Made by a program: the position numbers and the translations under genes. From assembly GCF_051860665.1 (NCBI RefSeq), contig NZ_JBHYDM010000003.1, positions 1 to 64,000 of the forward strand: a DNA stretch of 64,000 nt, in the 5' to 3' direction. Shown in pieces: positions 52,293-61,739 of the stretch. Every line of letters starts with the position of its first letter. Positions within the stretch are counted from its first letter, which is position 1. Origin of the DNA: Falsiroseomonas sp051860665 (lineage in GTDB: Bacteria; Pseudomonadota; Alphaproteobacteria; Acetobacterales; Acetobacteraceae). The notes below the pieces were generated by a model. The model had not been told where the DNA came from. It did no database searches and saw only the letters and a list, made by a program, of their open reading frames with translations.

Positions 52293-53894
52293 TCAACCGC
52301 GCTGCACGTTCCAGAACAGCGGCAGGCCCTTCAGCACGCCGGTCAGGTCGCGGCGATAGGCGGTCGCCTGGAAGTACTGGCCGAGCGGCAGATAGGGCAC
52401 TTCCTGGAAGGCCACTTCCTGGATCTGCCGGCCCAGCGCCTGCTGCGCCGCGAGGTCCGGCGCGTCGAACCAGGCGGCGCGCAGCTCCTCCAGCCGCGGG
52501 ATGGTCGGCCAGCCGAACCAGGCCTGCTGGCCATGGCCGCGCAGGCTCTGGTGCACGCCCGGGTTGAACATGTCGAGGCCCGACCAGAAGGTGAAGAACA
52601 TGCTCCAGCCGCCGCGCTCCCCGGGCTCGCGGCTCGCGCGCCGCTGCACCACGGTGCCCCAATCGGTGGAGATATAGTCCACATTCATGCCGGCGCGCCG
52701 CAGCATGTCGTTGCCCACCTGCGCCAGCGCGTTCAGCGAGGGGAAGTCGGAGGCCGCGATCAGCGTCACCTTCTCCCCGTTATAGCCGGCCGCGGCCAGA
52801 TCGGCCTTGACCTTGTCCATGTTGCGCGGGCTGGTGATGGCCTCGAGCCCGGCATCGGAGGCGAGCGGCGTGCCGGGTGGGAAATAGCCGATGCCCTCGC
52901 GCCACAGGCTGCGATCCGTGCCGATCACGGCGGTCATGAAATCCGCCTGGTTGACGGCGCCCAGCAGCGCGCGGCGCACCGCCGGCTTGTCGAAGGGCGC
53001 GTGCAGGTGATTGAAGCGCGCGATCGCCAGCAACCCGGTCGGGTCCGGAATCTCCAGCACCACGTTGCGGTTGCGGCGGAGCACCGGCTGCAGGTCGCCG
53101 GTCGGCTGCTCCCACCAATCCATCTCGCCATTCTGCAGCGCGGCCGCCGCGGTCGCCGCATCCGGCGTCACATGCCACTCGACGCGGTCGAAGCGCGCCA
53201 CCTTCGGCCCGGCGGTCCAGCTGGCCTCGCCACCCGTGCGCGGCACGTAATCCGCAAAACGCTCATAGACGATGCGGGCGCCTGGCACGCGTTCGCCGGC
53301 GACGAACTTGAAGGGCCCGCTGCCGATCAGGTCGCCGCGGATCGGCGTCGCCGGGTCCTGGCTGGCCAACCGCTCCGGCATCATGAAGGCAACGGGCGTG
53401 GAAGGCTTGCCCAGCGCCTCGAACAACAGGGGAAAAGGCTTCTTCAGGCGGAAGACGATGGCCTTGTCGCCGGAGGCCGCAAGCTCATCCGTCTGCGTCA
53501 TCAGCACCTGGCCCAGCGCATCCCGCGCCGCCCAGCGTCGGATGGAGGCGACGCAGTCGCGCGCCGTCACCGCCGTGCCGTCATGCCACTTCAGCCCGTC
53601 GCGCAGGGTGATGGTGACGCGCTTGCCGTCATCCTCAACCGTATGGCCCGCCGCCATCTGCGGCTGCGCCTTGTAGTCGGCGTCGAAGCCGTAGAGCGTA
53701 TCCCAGATGAGATAGGCGTGGTTGCGCGTGACATAGGCGGTGGTGACGATGGGATCGACCACCGCCAGGTCCGCCTGCGGGATGAACTTCAGCACGCGGG
53801 ACGCGGCGGAGGTGCCCTGGCCGAAGGCGGGCACCCCGAGGGTCGAGGCGCCCAGCGCCGCCCCGGCGCCGGTCAAGAGGTGGCGTCGCAGCAT
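52293..53894 (-). CDS. Family-5 ABC substrate-binding protein, paralogue 1 (first in the array)
   Basis: 533 residues. Signal MLRRHLLTGAGAALGAST. The mature start is RVLKFIPQADLAVVDPIVTT, then WDTLYGFDADYKAQPQMAAG, GSGPFKFVAGERVPG and GEMDWWEQPTGDLQPVLRRN. It is the first of the five, so the array promoter should lie within the 120 bases upstream (53895-54013), where no clear hexamer pair was identified. A 112-base gap follows before paralogue 2. Confidence 0.92.
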   Translation of the reverse strand: MLRRHLLTGAGAALGASTLGVPAFGQGTSAASRVLKFIPQADLAVVDPIVTTAYVTRNHAYLIWDTLYGFDADYKAQPQMAAGHTVEDDGKRVTITLRDGLKWHDGTAVTARDCVASIRRWAARDALGQVLMTQTDELAASGDKAIVFRLKKPFPLLFEALGKPSTPVAFMMPERLASQDPATPIRGDLIGSGPFKFVAGERVPGARIVYERFADYVPRTGGEASWTAGPKVARFDRVEWHVTPDAATAAAALQNGEMDWWEQPTGDLQPVLRRNRNVVLEIPDPTGLLAIARFNHLHAPFDKPAVRRALLGAVNQADFMTAVIGTDRSLWREGIGYFPPGTPLASDAGLEAITSPRNMDKVKADLAAAGYNGEKVTLIAASDFPSLNALAQVGNDMLRRAGMNVDYISTDWGTVVQRRASREPGERGGWSMFFTFWSGLDMFNPGVHQSLRGHGQQAWFGWPTIPRLEELRAAWFDAPDLAAQQALGRQIQEVAFQEVPYLPLGQYFQATAYRRDLTGVLKGLPLFWNVQRG

Positions 53895-54013
53895 CTTGTC
53901 TCATCTCCAGACGTTGGGGCGCTTCGAGGCGCCGCATTGGATCACGCGGCACCGCGCCGCCCCCGCCCCTCAAGGGAACAGGCTTCCCGGGCGCGATGCA
54001 AGGCCCGCAACAA

Positions 54014-55534
54014 TCAGCCGGGACGATGGCCGAAGCCCAAAACGGGGTCCGCCGCGGTCTCGATCCAGACGGCCTTGGACTGGGTATAGGCGGCCAGCGC
54101 CTCCGCGCCCGAGGACCGGCCATGGCCGCTGGCGCCGAAGCCGCCGAAGGGCACGGAGACATGGATGGTGCCGTAGCCATTCACCCAGAAGCTGCCCGCC
54201 CGCACCCCCGCCGCCACCCGATGCGCCCGGCCGAGGTCGCGGGTCCAGACCGCGCCCGCCAGGCCATAGGGGGTGGCATTCGCCAATGCCACGGCCTCCG
54301 CCTCCTCCTCGAAGGGGATGGCGGTGACGACGGGGCCGAAGATTTCCGTCTGCGCCGCCTGCGCGTCGTTCGACAGGCCGGCGAGGATGCTCGGCATCAC
54401 CCAGAAGCCCTCCTCCGGCAGGGCCTTGGCCCGGGGCGCGGCCAGCAACTGCCCCCCCTCCGCCACCCCGGCCGCCAGCATCGCCGTCACATGCGCGAAT
54501 TGCCGCGCGGTCGCGACAGGCCCGGCCTCCGTCGCCACATCCAGCGGATCGCCCATCCGGATTCTTGCGGAGGCCCTGGCCAGCAGCGCCACGAACTTGT
54601 CGTGGATGGACCGCTGCACCAGAAGCCGGGACCCGGCGACGCAGCTCTGGCCCGAACTCGCGAAGATCGCCTGCTGGGCGCCCTGCACGGCGGCCGGCAG
54701 GTCGGCATCGGCGAAGACGATATTGGCGGACTTGCCGCCCAGCTCCAGCACGCAGGGGATCATCCGCGCGGCGCAGGCGGCGGCGATGCGGCTGGCACTC
54801 GCCGCGCCGCCGACGAAGGTCACCATGGCGACCTCCGGCGCCGCCAGCAGCGCCTCCCCGCTCGTCGCCCCCAGCCCCGCCACCACCTGCACCAGCCCGC
54901 GCGGCAACCCCGCCTGCACGGCCAGCAGCGCGAAGGCGAGCGAGGTGAGCGGCGTGTATTCCGAGGGCTTCAGCACCACCGCATTGCCCGCCGCGATGGC
55001 CGGCAGCACGTTCCAGCCGCAGGTGAAGATCGGCGCGTTCCAGGGCGTGATGGCCAACACCACGCCCATCGGCTCCCGCCGGATGATCACGGTATGGCCG
55101 GAGGGCACGGGCACGGTCCGCCCCTCGATCTTGTCGCACCAGCCGGCCCAGTATTCCGCCATTTCCGCCACCCGGGCCACCTGCGCGCGGCAGTCGCGCA
55201 GCGGCTTGCCGGCATTCGCCGATTCGAGGCGGGCCAGGGATTCGGCATTGGCGCGCAGCAGCGTGCCGAGCTTCCAGATGCGGCGCCCGCGCTCCGCCGC
55301 GCTCAGCGCCATCCAGTCCCGCTGCGCCCGCGCCGCGCCTCGCGCCGCCTCGCGCGCCACTGCCGCGCCGGCATCGGCGTAATCCGCCATGGCCTGGCCT
55401 GTGGCAGGGTCCTGCAGGGTGATCGGGGCGCCCTGCCCCTCCGTCACCTCGCCCTGCAGCACGCTGCCGATGCGCCCGCCGAGCAGCCGCGCCACTTCTT
55501 CCGCCAGCACCGCCTTCGCGTCGAACATGCTCAT
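54014..55534 (-). CDS. NAD(P)-dependent aldehyde dehydrogenase
   Basis: 506 residues. The ALDH catalytic Glu is in LELGGKSANIVFAD and the catalytic Cys in SSGQSCVAGSRLLVQ. AITPWNAPIFTCGWNVLPAI and KPSEYTPLTSLAF mark the cofactor-binding fold. FGPVVTAIPF and VPFGGFGASGHGR complete the family pattern. Its ATG at 55534 overlaps the stop of the frameshifted dehydrogenase gene upstream (ATGA), showing that the pair was built as an operon. It probably oxidises an aldehyde made by, or parallel to, that dehydrogenase. Confidence 0.92.
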   Translation of the reverse strand: MSMFDAKAVLAEEVARLLGGRIGSVLQGEVTEGQGAPITLQDPATGQAMADYADAGAAVAREAARGAARAQRDWMALSAAERGRRIWKLGTLLRANAESLARLESANAGKPLRDCRAQVARVAEMAEYWAGWCDKIEGRTVPVPSGHTVIIRREPMGVVLAITPWNAPIFTCGWNVLPAIAAGNAVVLKPSEYTPLTSLAFALLAVQAGLPRGLVQVVAGLGATSGEALLAAPEVAMVTFVGGAASASRIAAACAARMIPCVLELGGKSANIVFADADLPAAVQGAQQAIFASSGQSCVAGSRLLVQRSIHDKFVALLARASARIRMGDPLDVATEAGPVATARQFAHVTAMLAAGVAEGGQLLAAPRAKALPEEGFWVMPSILAGLSNDAQAAQTEIFGPVVTAIPFEEEAEAVALANATPYGLAGAVWTRDLGRAHRVAAGVRAGSFWVNGYGTIHVSVPFGGFGASGHGRSSGAEALAAYTQSKAVWIETAADPVLGFGHRPG

Positions 55535-56375
55535 GCGCCCCCCAGGATGGCGGCGGGCACCCGGTTGAAATCGGCGCCGTCCGGGACCTCGCTCGCCTCC
55601 CATCGCGCCACGGCCGCCTCGCAGGCAATTGCGCGCCGACATCCCCCGCCAGCGCCTGCGCCAGGCGCACATCCTTGCGCATCAGCCCCGCGGCAAAGCC
55701 CGAATCGAAGCCGCCCGGCAGGATCCAGCGCGGAAAATTCACCTCGGTCGCGGCGGAGCGGCCGGAGGCGGCGTTGATCACCGGCAGCAGCGCCTCCGGC
55801 GCCACCCCGGCCAGCGCGCCGAGGCGCAGCGCCTCCCCGGCCGCGGCCAGATGCGTCGCCACCAGCAGGTTGTTCACCAGCTTGGCCACCTGCCCCGCCC
55901 CGGCCCCGCCGACATGCACCAGCCGGGTGGCGACCAGCGCCAGCGCCGGGCGGGCGCGCTCGATCGCGGCCGCCTCCCCGCCCAGCATCATGGCGAGCGT
56001 GCCGGCGGCCGCCCCGGCCGGACCGCCGGAGACCGGCGCATCCAGGTAGTCCACCCCCCAATCCGCCGCCGCGGCGGCGAAGCGCCGCGCCGCCTCGGGG
56101 TCCAGCGTCGAGGTATCGGCCACCACCGCCTGCTTCGGCAGCGCCGGCAGCAGGGCCAGCAGCACCTCCTCCACCGCCCGGTCCTGCGGCAGGGAGAGCA
56201 GCACCACGGGCGCCGCCACCGCGGCGACCGAATCCGCCACCTGCACGCCGAGGGCTTGCGCCGCGGCACGGCGGCCGGCATCGAGGTCGAAGCCGGAGAC
56301 CGTCACCCCCTGCGCCACCAGCCGCCCGGCCAGGCCCAAGCCCATCTGCCCCAGCCCCACCACGCCGATCCGCAT
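55531..56375 (-). pseudogene. 3-hydroxyisobutyrate dehydrogenase-like gene with a single frameshift
   Basis: From the ATG at 56375 the frame reads MRIGVVGLGQMGLGLAGRL (dinucleotide site), DAPVSGGPAGAAAGTLAMM (substrate site) and the catalytic Lys in QVAKLVNNLLVATH, all standard for beta-hydroxyacid dehydrogenases. Near 55622-55632, after GDVGAQL, the frame is lost. A second frame then continues naturally from CEAAVARWEASEVPDGADF to a TGA at 55531 that overlaps the next ATG. The span is 845 bases, one short of a multiple of three, so a one-base deletion or base-calling error explains it. All catalytic residues lie before the break. The frameshifted reading would run on into the aldehyde dehydrogenase region. 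Confidence 0.8.
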
Positions 56376-56519
56376 CCGCCAATCCCCTTCGGTCACGGCG
56401 CCGAGGCTCGCAGCCCCCCGCGACGCCGGCAAGCTGCCGCCTTTTGGTCACGCTGCCATGGTTTGACGATCCCGCCGGACGCACCACCTGCCGAGATCCC
56501 GCCGAGATATGGAAACGAC

Positions 56520-56969
56520 ATGCCCGCAAGCACCGCCAGAACCCTGATCGCGCGCCTGGGGTCGCAGCGGCGGGACGGGCTGCTGCAGTTCCTGCGATTC
56601 GGCGTGGTGGGCACCGTGGGATTCCTGGTGGACACGGCCGTGCTCTATGCCGGGCTGGCGCTCGGCCTCGGCCTCTATTCCGGCCGCGCCCTTTCCTATG
56701 TCGCGGCGGCCAGCACCACCTGGGCGCTGAACCGCGCCTGGACCTTTCGCGACGCGCCTCGGGCGCCCCTGGCGCGGCAATGGGTGATGTTCCTGCTGGT
56801 GAACCTGGTCGGCTTCGCCTGCAACTACGGCACCTATGCCGCCCTCGTCGCCTTCCTGCCCTTCGTCGCCGCCCATCCGGTGCTGGGCGTCGCGGCCGGC
56901 GCCATTGCGGGTCTGGCGGGCAATTTCTTCCTCTCGCGCCGCTTCGTCTTCCAGGCCGCGGCGGCATGA
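56520..56969 (+). CDS. GtrA-family membrane protein
   Basis: 149 residues with four hydrophobic segments. The GtrA/DPMS pattern is clear: QFLRFGVVGTVGFLVDTAVL, ASTTWALNRAWTFRD and AGNFFLSRRFVF. Family members help flip or position polyprenyl-linked sugars. It overlaps the GT2 gene by 4 bases (ATGA), the usual pairing of GtrA with a polyisoprenyl-phosphate glycosyltransferase. A long open frame continues upstream on this strand but is antisense to the dehydrogenase gene. Confidence 0.88.
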   Translation: MPASTARTLIARLGSQRRDGLLQFLRFGVVGTVGFLVDTAVLYAGLALGLGLYSGRALSYVAAASTTWALNRAWTFRDAPRAPLARQWVMFLLVNLVGFACNYGTYAALVAFLPFVAAHPVLGVAAGAIAGLAGNFFLSRRFVFQAAAA

Positions 56970-57979
56970 GCCCCCAATCGGGCGCTGCCCCGCGCGTCGC
57001 GGTCCTGATCCCCTGCTACAACGAGGAGGTGGCGATCCCGCGCGTGGTGGCCGCCTTCCGCGCCGCCCTGCCCAACGCCGCCATCCATGTCTATGACAAC
57101 AACAGCCGGGACGGCACGGTGGCCGCCGCGCAGGCTGCCGGCGCGCTGGTGCGGCGGGAGCCGCAGCAGGGCAAGGGCCATGTGGTGCGGCGGATGCTGG
57201 CCGATATCGAGGCCGATTTCTACGTGCTGGTCGATGGCGACGACACCTACGAGGCCGCCGCCGCGCCCGCGATGCTGCGCCTGGCCATCGAGCAGAAGCT
57301 GGACATGGTGACCGGCACCCGCGTGACGCAGGACCAGGACGGCGCCGCCTACCGCCCCGGCCATGTGCTGGGCAACCTGGTGCTGACCGGCATGGTCCGC
57401 GTGATCTTCGGCAACCGCATCACGGACATGCTCTCGGGCTACCGCGTCTTCTCCCGCCGCTTCGCGAAATCCTTCCCGGCGCTGGCGGAGGGCTTCGAGA
57501 CCGAGACCGAATTCACCGTGCATGCGCTGGAGCTGCACATGCCGGTGGGCGAGGTGCCCACCCCCTATCGCGCCCGGCCGCCCGGCAGCACCTCCAAGCT
57601 CAATACCTGGCGCGACGGCTTCCGCATCCTGGGCGCCATCCTGCTGCTGGTGCGGCGGGAAAGGCCGCTGCCCTTCTTCGCGCTGGCCGCCCTGCTGCTG
57701 GCGGGCACCGGCGTGGTCCTGTCCATCCCCGTGCTCCAGACATTCCTGGCCACCGGGCTGGTGCCGCGGCTGCCCACCGCCGTGCTCTCCATGGGCCTGG
57801 TGCTGCTGGCCTTCCTCGCACTCGCCTGCGGGTTGATCCTGGACACCGTAACGCGCGGCCGCATGGAAGCAAAGCGCATGGCCTATCTGGCGATTCCGGC
57901 GCCGGACTTCGGGCCGGAGGCGATTTACACGGGCGATCCTTCCGGTGATCAAACAAGCGTGGGCCGACAGCTTTCCTAG
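56966..57979 (+). CDS. Family 2 glycosyltransferase (polyprenyl-phosphate type)
   Basis: 337 residues. The GT-A domain starts VAVLIPCYNEEVAIPRVVAA, with the DxD-type motif LVDGDDTYEAAA near residue 88 and SGYRVFSRRFAKSFP further on, as in dolichol-phosphate-mannose-synthase-like enzymes. Two C-terminal hydrophobic segments (about 225-245 and 260-285) would anchor it in the inner membrane. With GtrA it probably builds and presents a lipid-linked sugar for modification of an envelope polymer. The acceptor is unknown. Confidence 0.88.
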   Translation: MSPQSGAAPRVAVLIPCYNEEVAIPRVVAAFRAALPNAAIHVYDNNSRDGTVAAAQAAGALVRREPQQGKGHVVRRMLADIEADFYVLVDGDDTYEAAAAPAMLRLAIEQKLDMVTGTRVTQDQDGAAYRPGHVLGNLVLTGMVRVIFGNRITDMLSGYRVFSRRFAKSFPALAEGFETETEFTVHALELHMPVGEVPTPYRARPPGSTSKLNTWRDGFRILGAILLLVRRERPLPFFALAALLLAGTGVVLSIPVLQTFLATGLVPRLPTAVLSMGLVLLAFLALACGLILDTVTRGRMEAKRMAYLAIPAPDFGPEAIYTGDPSGDQTSVGRQLS

Positions 57980-58082
57980 GGAAGTTTAACCCTCACGTTT
58001 GTTTGTTCGTTGACGACCGCATGCTAGGAGCCTGGGGGACTGAGTTCTCCGCCGTCAGCCGGCCATCCGTACGGACCAAAAA

Positions 58083-58523
58083 ATGTCTGGAAGTCAGATC
58101 ACGGGCCTGCCCCAGAACGGCGCCAGCCCGGGCCGCGCCGACCAGGCGCCGCGGCCGGTGCCGCCGGTGGCGCTCGCCACCCCGCCGGCGCCCTGCCTGG
58201 AGGATTTCGTGACCGACGGGGCCGAGCACCGGCTGCGCGACCTGCTGGCCTTCGCGCTGGCCGTGGAGGCCGGCCGCCCGACGGAGCGGGAGGCGCTGCG
58301 CGGCAAGGCGGAGGCGGAGCTGCAGGCGCATGCCTTCCGCACCCTGCACAACCAGGCGGAGGCGATCCGCATGGAGGCGGCGCGGGACCAGCTGGCGCGG
58401 CTGCGCGGCGGCCCCGGCTTCCTGAAGCTGGTGCTGGCCAATCTGGTGGCGCTCGGCCTGCTGGGCGGCCTCGCCGCCGCGCTCTGGCTGCGCCCGGACC
58501 TGCTGCCGGCGGGAGTGCTCTGA
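58083..58523 (+). CDS. Small C-terminally anchored protein of the type I secretion operon
   Basis: 146 residues. The first 40 are proline- and alanine-rich and look disordered; residues 45-110 are helical and charged (RLRDLLAFALAVEAGRPTER). One hydrophobic segment near the end (LVLANLVALGLLGGLAAALW) would be a tail anchor. It lies 2 bases before the PrtD-like gene, so it belongs to the secretion operon. No good ribosome-binding site precedes the ATG. I do not recognise the family; an accessory or regulatory role for the exporter is inferred from position. Confidence 0.6.
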   Translation: MSGSQITGLPQNGASPGRADQAPRPVPPVALATPPAPCLEDFVTDGAEHRLRDLLAFALAVEAGRPTEREALRGKAEAELQAHAFRTLHNQAEAIRMEAARDQLARLRGGPGFLKLVLANLVALGLLGGLAAALWLRPDLLPAGVL

Positions 58524-58525
58524 GC

Positions 58526-60295
58526 ATGCGCCCCCCCATGCCCCTGATGCCCGGATCGGCCGAATCCGTGCCGGAGACGGTGCTGTCGCGCGCCATCGCG
58601 GCGGGCCGGCGGCAGCTGGTCGGCGTCGCCATGTTCAGCGGCGTGGTGAACCTGCTGCAGCTCACCGTCTCGCTCTACATGATGCAGGTCTTCGACCGCG
58701 TCCTCGGCTCCCGCAGCATCGATACGCTGTACTACCTGACGGCGATCGCGCTCTTCGCCCTGATGGTCATGGCGATCCTGGACGGGCTGCGCGGCCAGGT
58801 GATGCAGCGCCTGGCCAGCTGGATCGAGGGCAAGGTGGCGCCGGAGGCCTTCCTTCGCGCCATCGAGAGCCAGCTGCGCGGCCGCCCCTATCGGATGGAG
58901 GCGCTGCGCGACCTCGGCGCCTGCCGCGCCTGGCTCGGCTCCCCCGCCTCGCTCACCGTCTTCGACGTGCCCTGGGTGCCGATCTACCTGGCGGTGATCT
59001 TCGCGCTGCATCCGGTGCTCGGCTGGATCGCCTTCGGCGGCGCCTGCATCCTGTTCCTGCTGACGCTGGCCAATGAATGGGCGACGGCGAAGCTGGTGCG
59101 CCAGGCCAGCACCGCCAGCATGACCAACCAGCGCCGCGCCGAGAGCATGGTCCGCAATGCGGAGGTGATCGACAGCATGGGCATGGCGCCCGCCGTGCTG
59201 GCGCGGTGGCGGGACGGGCTGTCCACCTCCATCCCGCCGCAGGAACGCGCGGCGGACCGTGCCGCCATCCTGCTCTCCATCACCCGCTTCACGCGGCTTG
59301 CCGTGCAGGTCGGCGTGCTCGGCGTCGGCGCCTGGCTGGTGCTGGAACAGCAGCTGACCTCCGGCGCCTCCATCGCCGCCTCCATCATCATGGGCCGGGC
59401 GCTGGCGCCTGTGGAGCAGATGATCGGCGGCTGGAAGCAGCTGGTGCAGGCCCGGCAGTCCTATCGCCGCCTGCTCGCCTTCCTGGCCATGCCGCGCATC
59501 CGCCCCGCCGGCATGGCGCTGCCGGCGCCGACCGGCCGCGTGGCCGCGGAACGCGTGACCTTCGGCTTCCCGGGCCAGCCGGTCGCCATCATCAAGGGCG
59601 TCAGCTTCAACCTGGCGGCGGGCGAGAGCATGGCCATCATCGGCCCCTCCGCCGCCGGCAAGACCACGCTGATCCGCCTGCTGATCGGCACGCTGGCGCC
59701 CGCCGCCGGCACGGTGCGCCTCGATGGCGCCGATGTCTTCACCTGGCAGCGGGAGGATTTCGGCCGCTATGTCGGCTACCTTCCCCAGGATGTGGAGCTG
59801 TTCGACGGCACGGTGATGAAGAACATCAGCCGCATGCGCGACGAGCCGCCAGAGGGTGTCTTCGAGGCCGCCCAGCTTGCCGGCTGCCACGAGATGATCC
59901 TGCGCCTGCCGCAGGGCTATGACACCGAGATCGGCGATGGTGGCCAGCACCTCTCGGGCGGCCAGCGCCAGCTGATCGGCCTGGCGCGGGCCATGTACGG
60001 CAACCCCCGCTTCGTCGTGCTGGACGAGCCCAATTCCAACCTGGATGGCGATGCCGAGCAGGCGCTGATCCGCGGGCTGGAGACGCTGAAGGCGCAGGGC
60101 GCCACCGTGATCCTGGTCTCGCACCGGCCGACGCTGGTGCAGGGCGTGGACAAGGTGCTGCTCCTGCGCGACGGTGCGGCCGAGGCCTTCGGGCCCCGGG
60201 CGGAAGTCCTCAAGCGGCTGGCCCAAGGGGGTAACCCGGGGGGCCGTCCTGCGGAGATCGTCCAGCAGCCCCCGCGGGCGGAGGGAGCACGATGA
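58526..60295 (+). CDS. Type I secretion ABC permease/ATPase (PrtD/HasD type)
   Basis: 589 residues, the PrtD length without a C39 peptidase domain. The membrane domain spans about 20-310. The ATPase has Walker A IGPSAAGKTTLIRLLIG, the PrtD-style YLPQDVELFDGTV, signature LSGGQRQLIGLARAMYG and Walker B FVVLDEPNSNLDG. It drives secretion of proteins with a C-terminal signal through a TolC-type channel. The HlyD-like adaptor overlaps its stop (ATGA). No outer-membrane TolC protein and no RTX-type substrate is encoded in the window. Confidence 0.93.
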   Translation: MRPPMPLMPGSAESVPETVLSRAIAAGRRQLVGVAMFSGVVNLLQLTVSLYMMQVFDRVLGSRSIDTLYYLTAIALFALMVMAILDGLRGQVMQRLASWIEGKVAPEAFLRAIESQLRGRPYRMEALRDLGACRAWLGSPASLTVFDVPWVPIYLAVIFALHPVLGWIAFGGACILFLLTLANEWATAKLVRQASTASMTNQRRAESMVRNAEVIDSMGMAPAVLARWRDGLSTSIPPQERAADRAAILLSITRFTRLAVQVGVLGVGAWLVLEQQLTSGASIAASIIMGRALAPVEQMIGGWKQLVQARQSYRRLLAFLAMPRIRPAGMALPAPTGRVAAERVTFGFPGQPVAIIKGVSFNLAAGESMAIIGPSAAGKTTLIRLLIGTLAPAAGTVRLDGADVFTWQREDFGRYVGYLPQDVELFDGTVMKNISRMRDEPPEGVFEAAQLAGCHEMILRLPQGYDTEIGDGGQHLSGGQRQLIGLARAMYGNPRFVVLDEPNSNLDGDAEQALIRGLETLKAQGATVILVSHRPTLVQGVDKVLLLRDGAAEAFGPRAEVLKRLAQGGNPGGRPAEIVQQPPRAEGAR

Positions 60296-61728
60296 GCGGC
60301 GCCATTCCCATGGGCCCCAATTCCGGCCCGCAGCCCATCGGCAGCATCCTGCCCATGCCGGCCAATGCCGCCCCCGCCCCGCGCCCCGCCGCGCAGCCGC
60401 CCGCCCTCTGGCAGCCGCCGGAGCCCGATTCCATCCTGGACGCGCCCAAGCCGCGCACCGGGGTGGCGATGGGGCTCGGCTATCTCATCGTCGGCATCTT
60501 CGTGATCGGCCTCGGCGTCTGGGCCAGCCTGGTGCCGCTGGCCGAGGCCTCGATCGCGCCCGGCCTGCTGAAGGTGGAGGGCACGCGCCGCACCATCCAG
60601 CATTTCGAGGGCGGCATCGTGCGCGAGATCCTGGTGCGCGACGGCGATACGGTCGCGGCCGGCCAGGTGCTGATGCGGCTCGACCAGCCCCAGGCGGCGC
60701 AGCAGACCGAGACGCTGCGCAGCCAGCGCTGGGCGCTGCTGGCGCAGGATGCACGGCTGGAGGCGGAGCTGGCCCGCGCGCGCACCATCAGCTTCCCGGC
60801 TGACCTGCTGGCCTCGCAGGAGCCGCGCGCGGCGGAGGTCATCACCGGCCAGCAGGCCCTGTTCCAGGCCCGCAGCCTGGCGCTGGAAAGCCAGATGCAG
60901 GTGCTGCGCGCCCGCATCGACCAGCACCGCGCCACCATCGCCTCCGCCGAGGGGCAGATGGACGCGCAGCGCCGCATGCTGGTGCTGCTGCGGGCGGAGG
61001 AGGTGAACACCGCCCAGCTGCTGCGCCAGGGCCTGGCGCGCCTGCCGCAATTGCTGGCGCTGCAGCGGCAGGTGGCCTCGGTCGAGGGCAATATCACGGA
61101 CATCACCAACCAGATGGTCCGCTCCCGCGCCCAGATCGAGGAATCGCAGCGCGAGATGGAGCGCGTCGATACCACCCGCAGCCAGGAAGCCTCGGCCGAG
61201 CTGCGCGAGGTGCGGCTGAAGCTCTCGGAGACCGAGGAGCGGCTGCGCGCGGCGGAGAATGTCTCGACCCGGATGGAGATCGTGGCGCCCGAGCGCGGCA
61301 CGGTGCTGAACCTGCGCGTCTTCACCGTGGGCGCCGTGGTGCGCGCCGGCGATCCGGTGATGGACCTGGTGCCGGCCGAGGACCGGCTGATCGCCGAGGT
61401 GCATGTCCAGCCGAACGACATCGACGTGGTCCATACCGGCCTGCAGGCCGAGATCCGGCTGCCCGCCTTCAAGCAGCGCCTGGTGCCCTACCTGCATGGC
61501 CACGTCACCTTCGTCGCCTCCGACGTGACCGAGGATGAGCGGCGCGGGCTCAGCTACTACCGTGTGCAGATCCTGCTGGACGAAAGCCAGCTCAACGCGG
61601 TGGAAGGGCTGACGCTGCGCGCCGGCATGGCGGTGGAGGCGCAGATCCAGACCGGGGAGCGCACCTTCGCCCGCTACCTGCTGCAGCCGGTGATCGACAG
61701 TTTCCACCGCGCCTTCCGCGAACAGTAA
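60292..61728 (+). CDS. HlyD-family membrane fusion protein of type I secretion
   Basis: 478 residues. A proline-rich cytoplasmic N terminus is followed by one transmembrane segment (LIVGIFVIGLGVWASLVPL, near residue 64) and then the lipoyl-like hairpin (IQHFEGGIVREILVRDGDTV). A long coiled-coil region (about 130-330) includes QREMERVDTTRSQEASAELR. The second half-lipoyl APERGTVLNLRVFTVGAVV and the C-terminal barrel follow. It bridges the PrtD-like ABC protein to an outer-membrane channel. The start has a good GGAGGGAG site and overlaps the ABC gene. Confidence 0.93.
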   Translation: MSGAIPMGPNSGPQPIGSILPMPANAAPAPRPAAQPPALWQPPEPDSILDAPKPRTGVAMGLGYLIVGIFVIGLGVWASLVPLAEASIAPGLLKVEGTRRTIQHFEGGIVREILVRDGDTVAAGQVLMRLDQPQAAQQTETLRSQRWALLAQDARLEAELARARTISFPADLLASQEPRAAEVITGQQALFQARSLALESQMQVLRARIDQHRATIASAEGQMDAQRRMLVLLRAEEVNTAQLLRQGLARLPQLLALQRQVASVEGNITDITNQMVRSRAQIEESQREMERVDTTRSQEASAELREVRLKLSETEERLRAAENVSTRMEIVAPERGTVLNLRVFTVGAVVRAGDPVMDLVPAEDRLIAEVHVQPNDIDVVHTGLQAEIRLPAFKQRLVPYLHGHVTFVASDVTEDERRGLSYYRVQILLDESQLNAVEGLTLRAGMAVEAQIQTGERTFARYLLQPVIDSFHRAFREQ

Positions 61729-61739
61729 GGGCCCCTTCC

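Noticed and set aside
53970..56432. Apparent 820-residue fusion of a dehydrogenase and a downstream protein on the minus strand
   Set aside because: Only the first 250 or so residues are a real dehydrogenase. After the frameshift the frame is out of phase with the aldehyde dehydrogenase, and the product is Gly/Ala/Arg noise.
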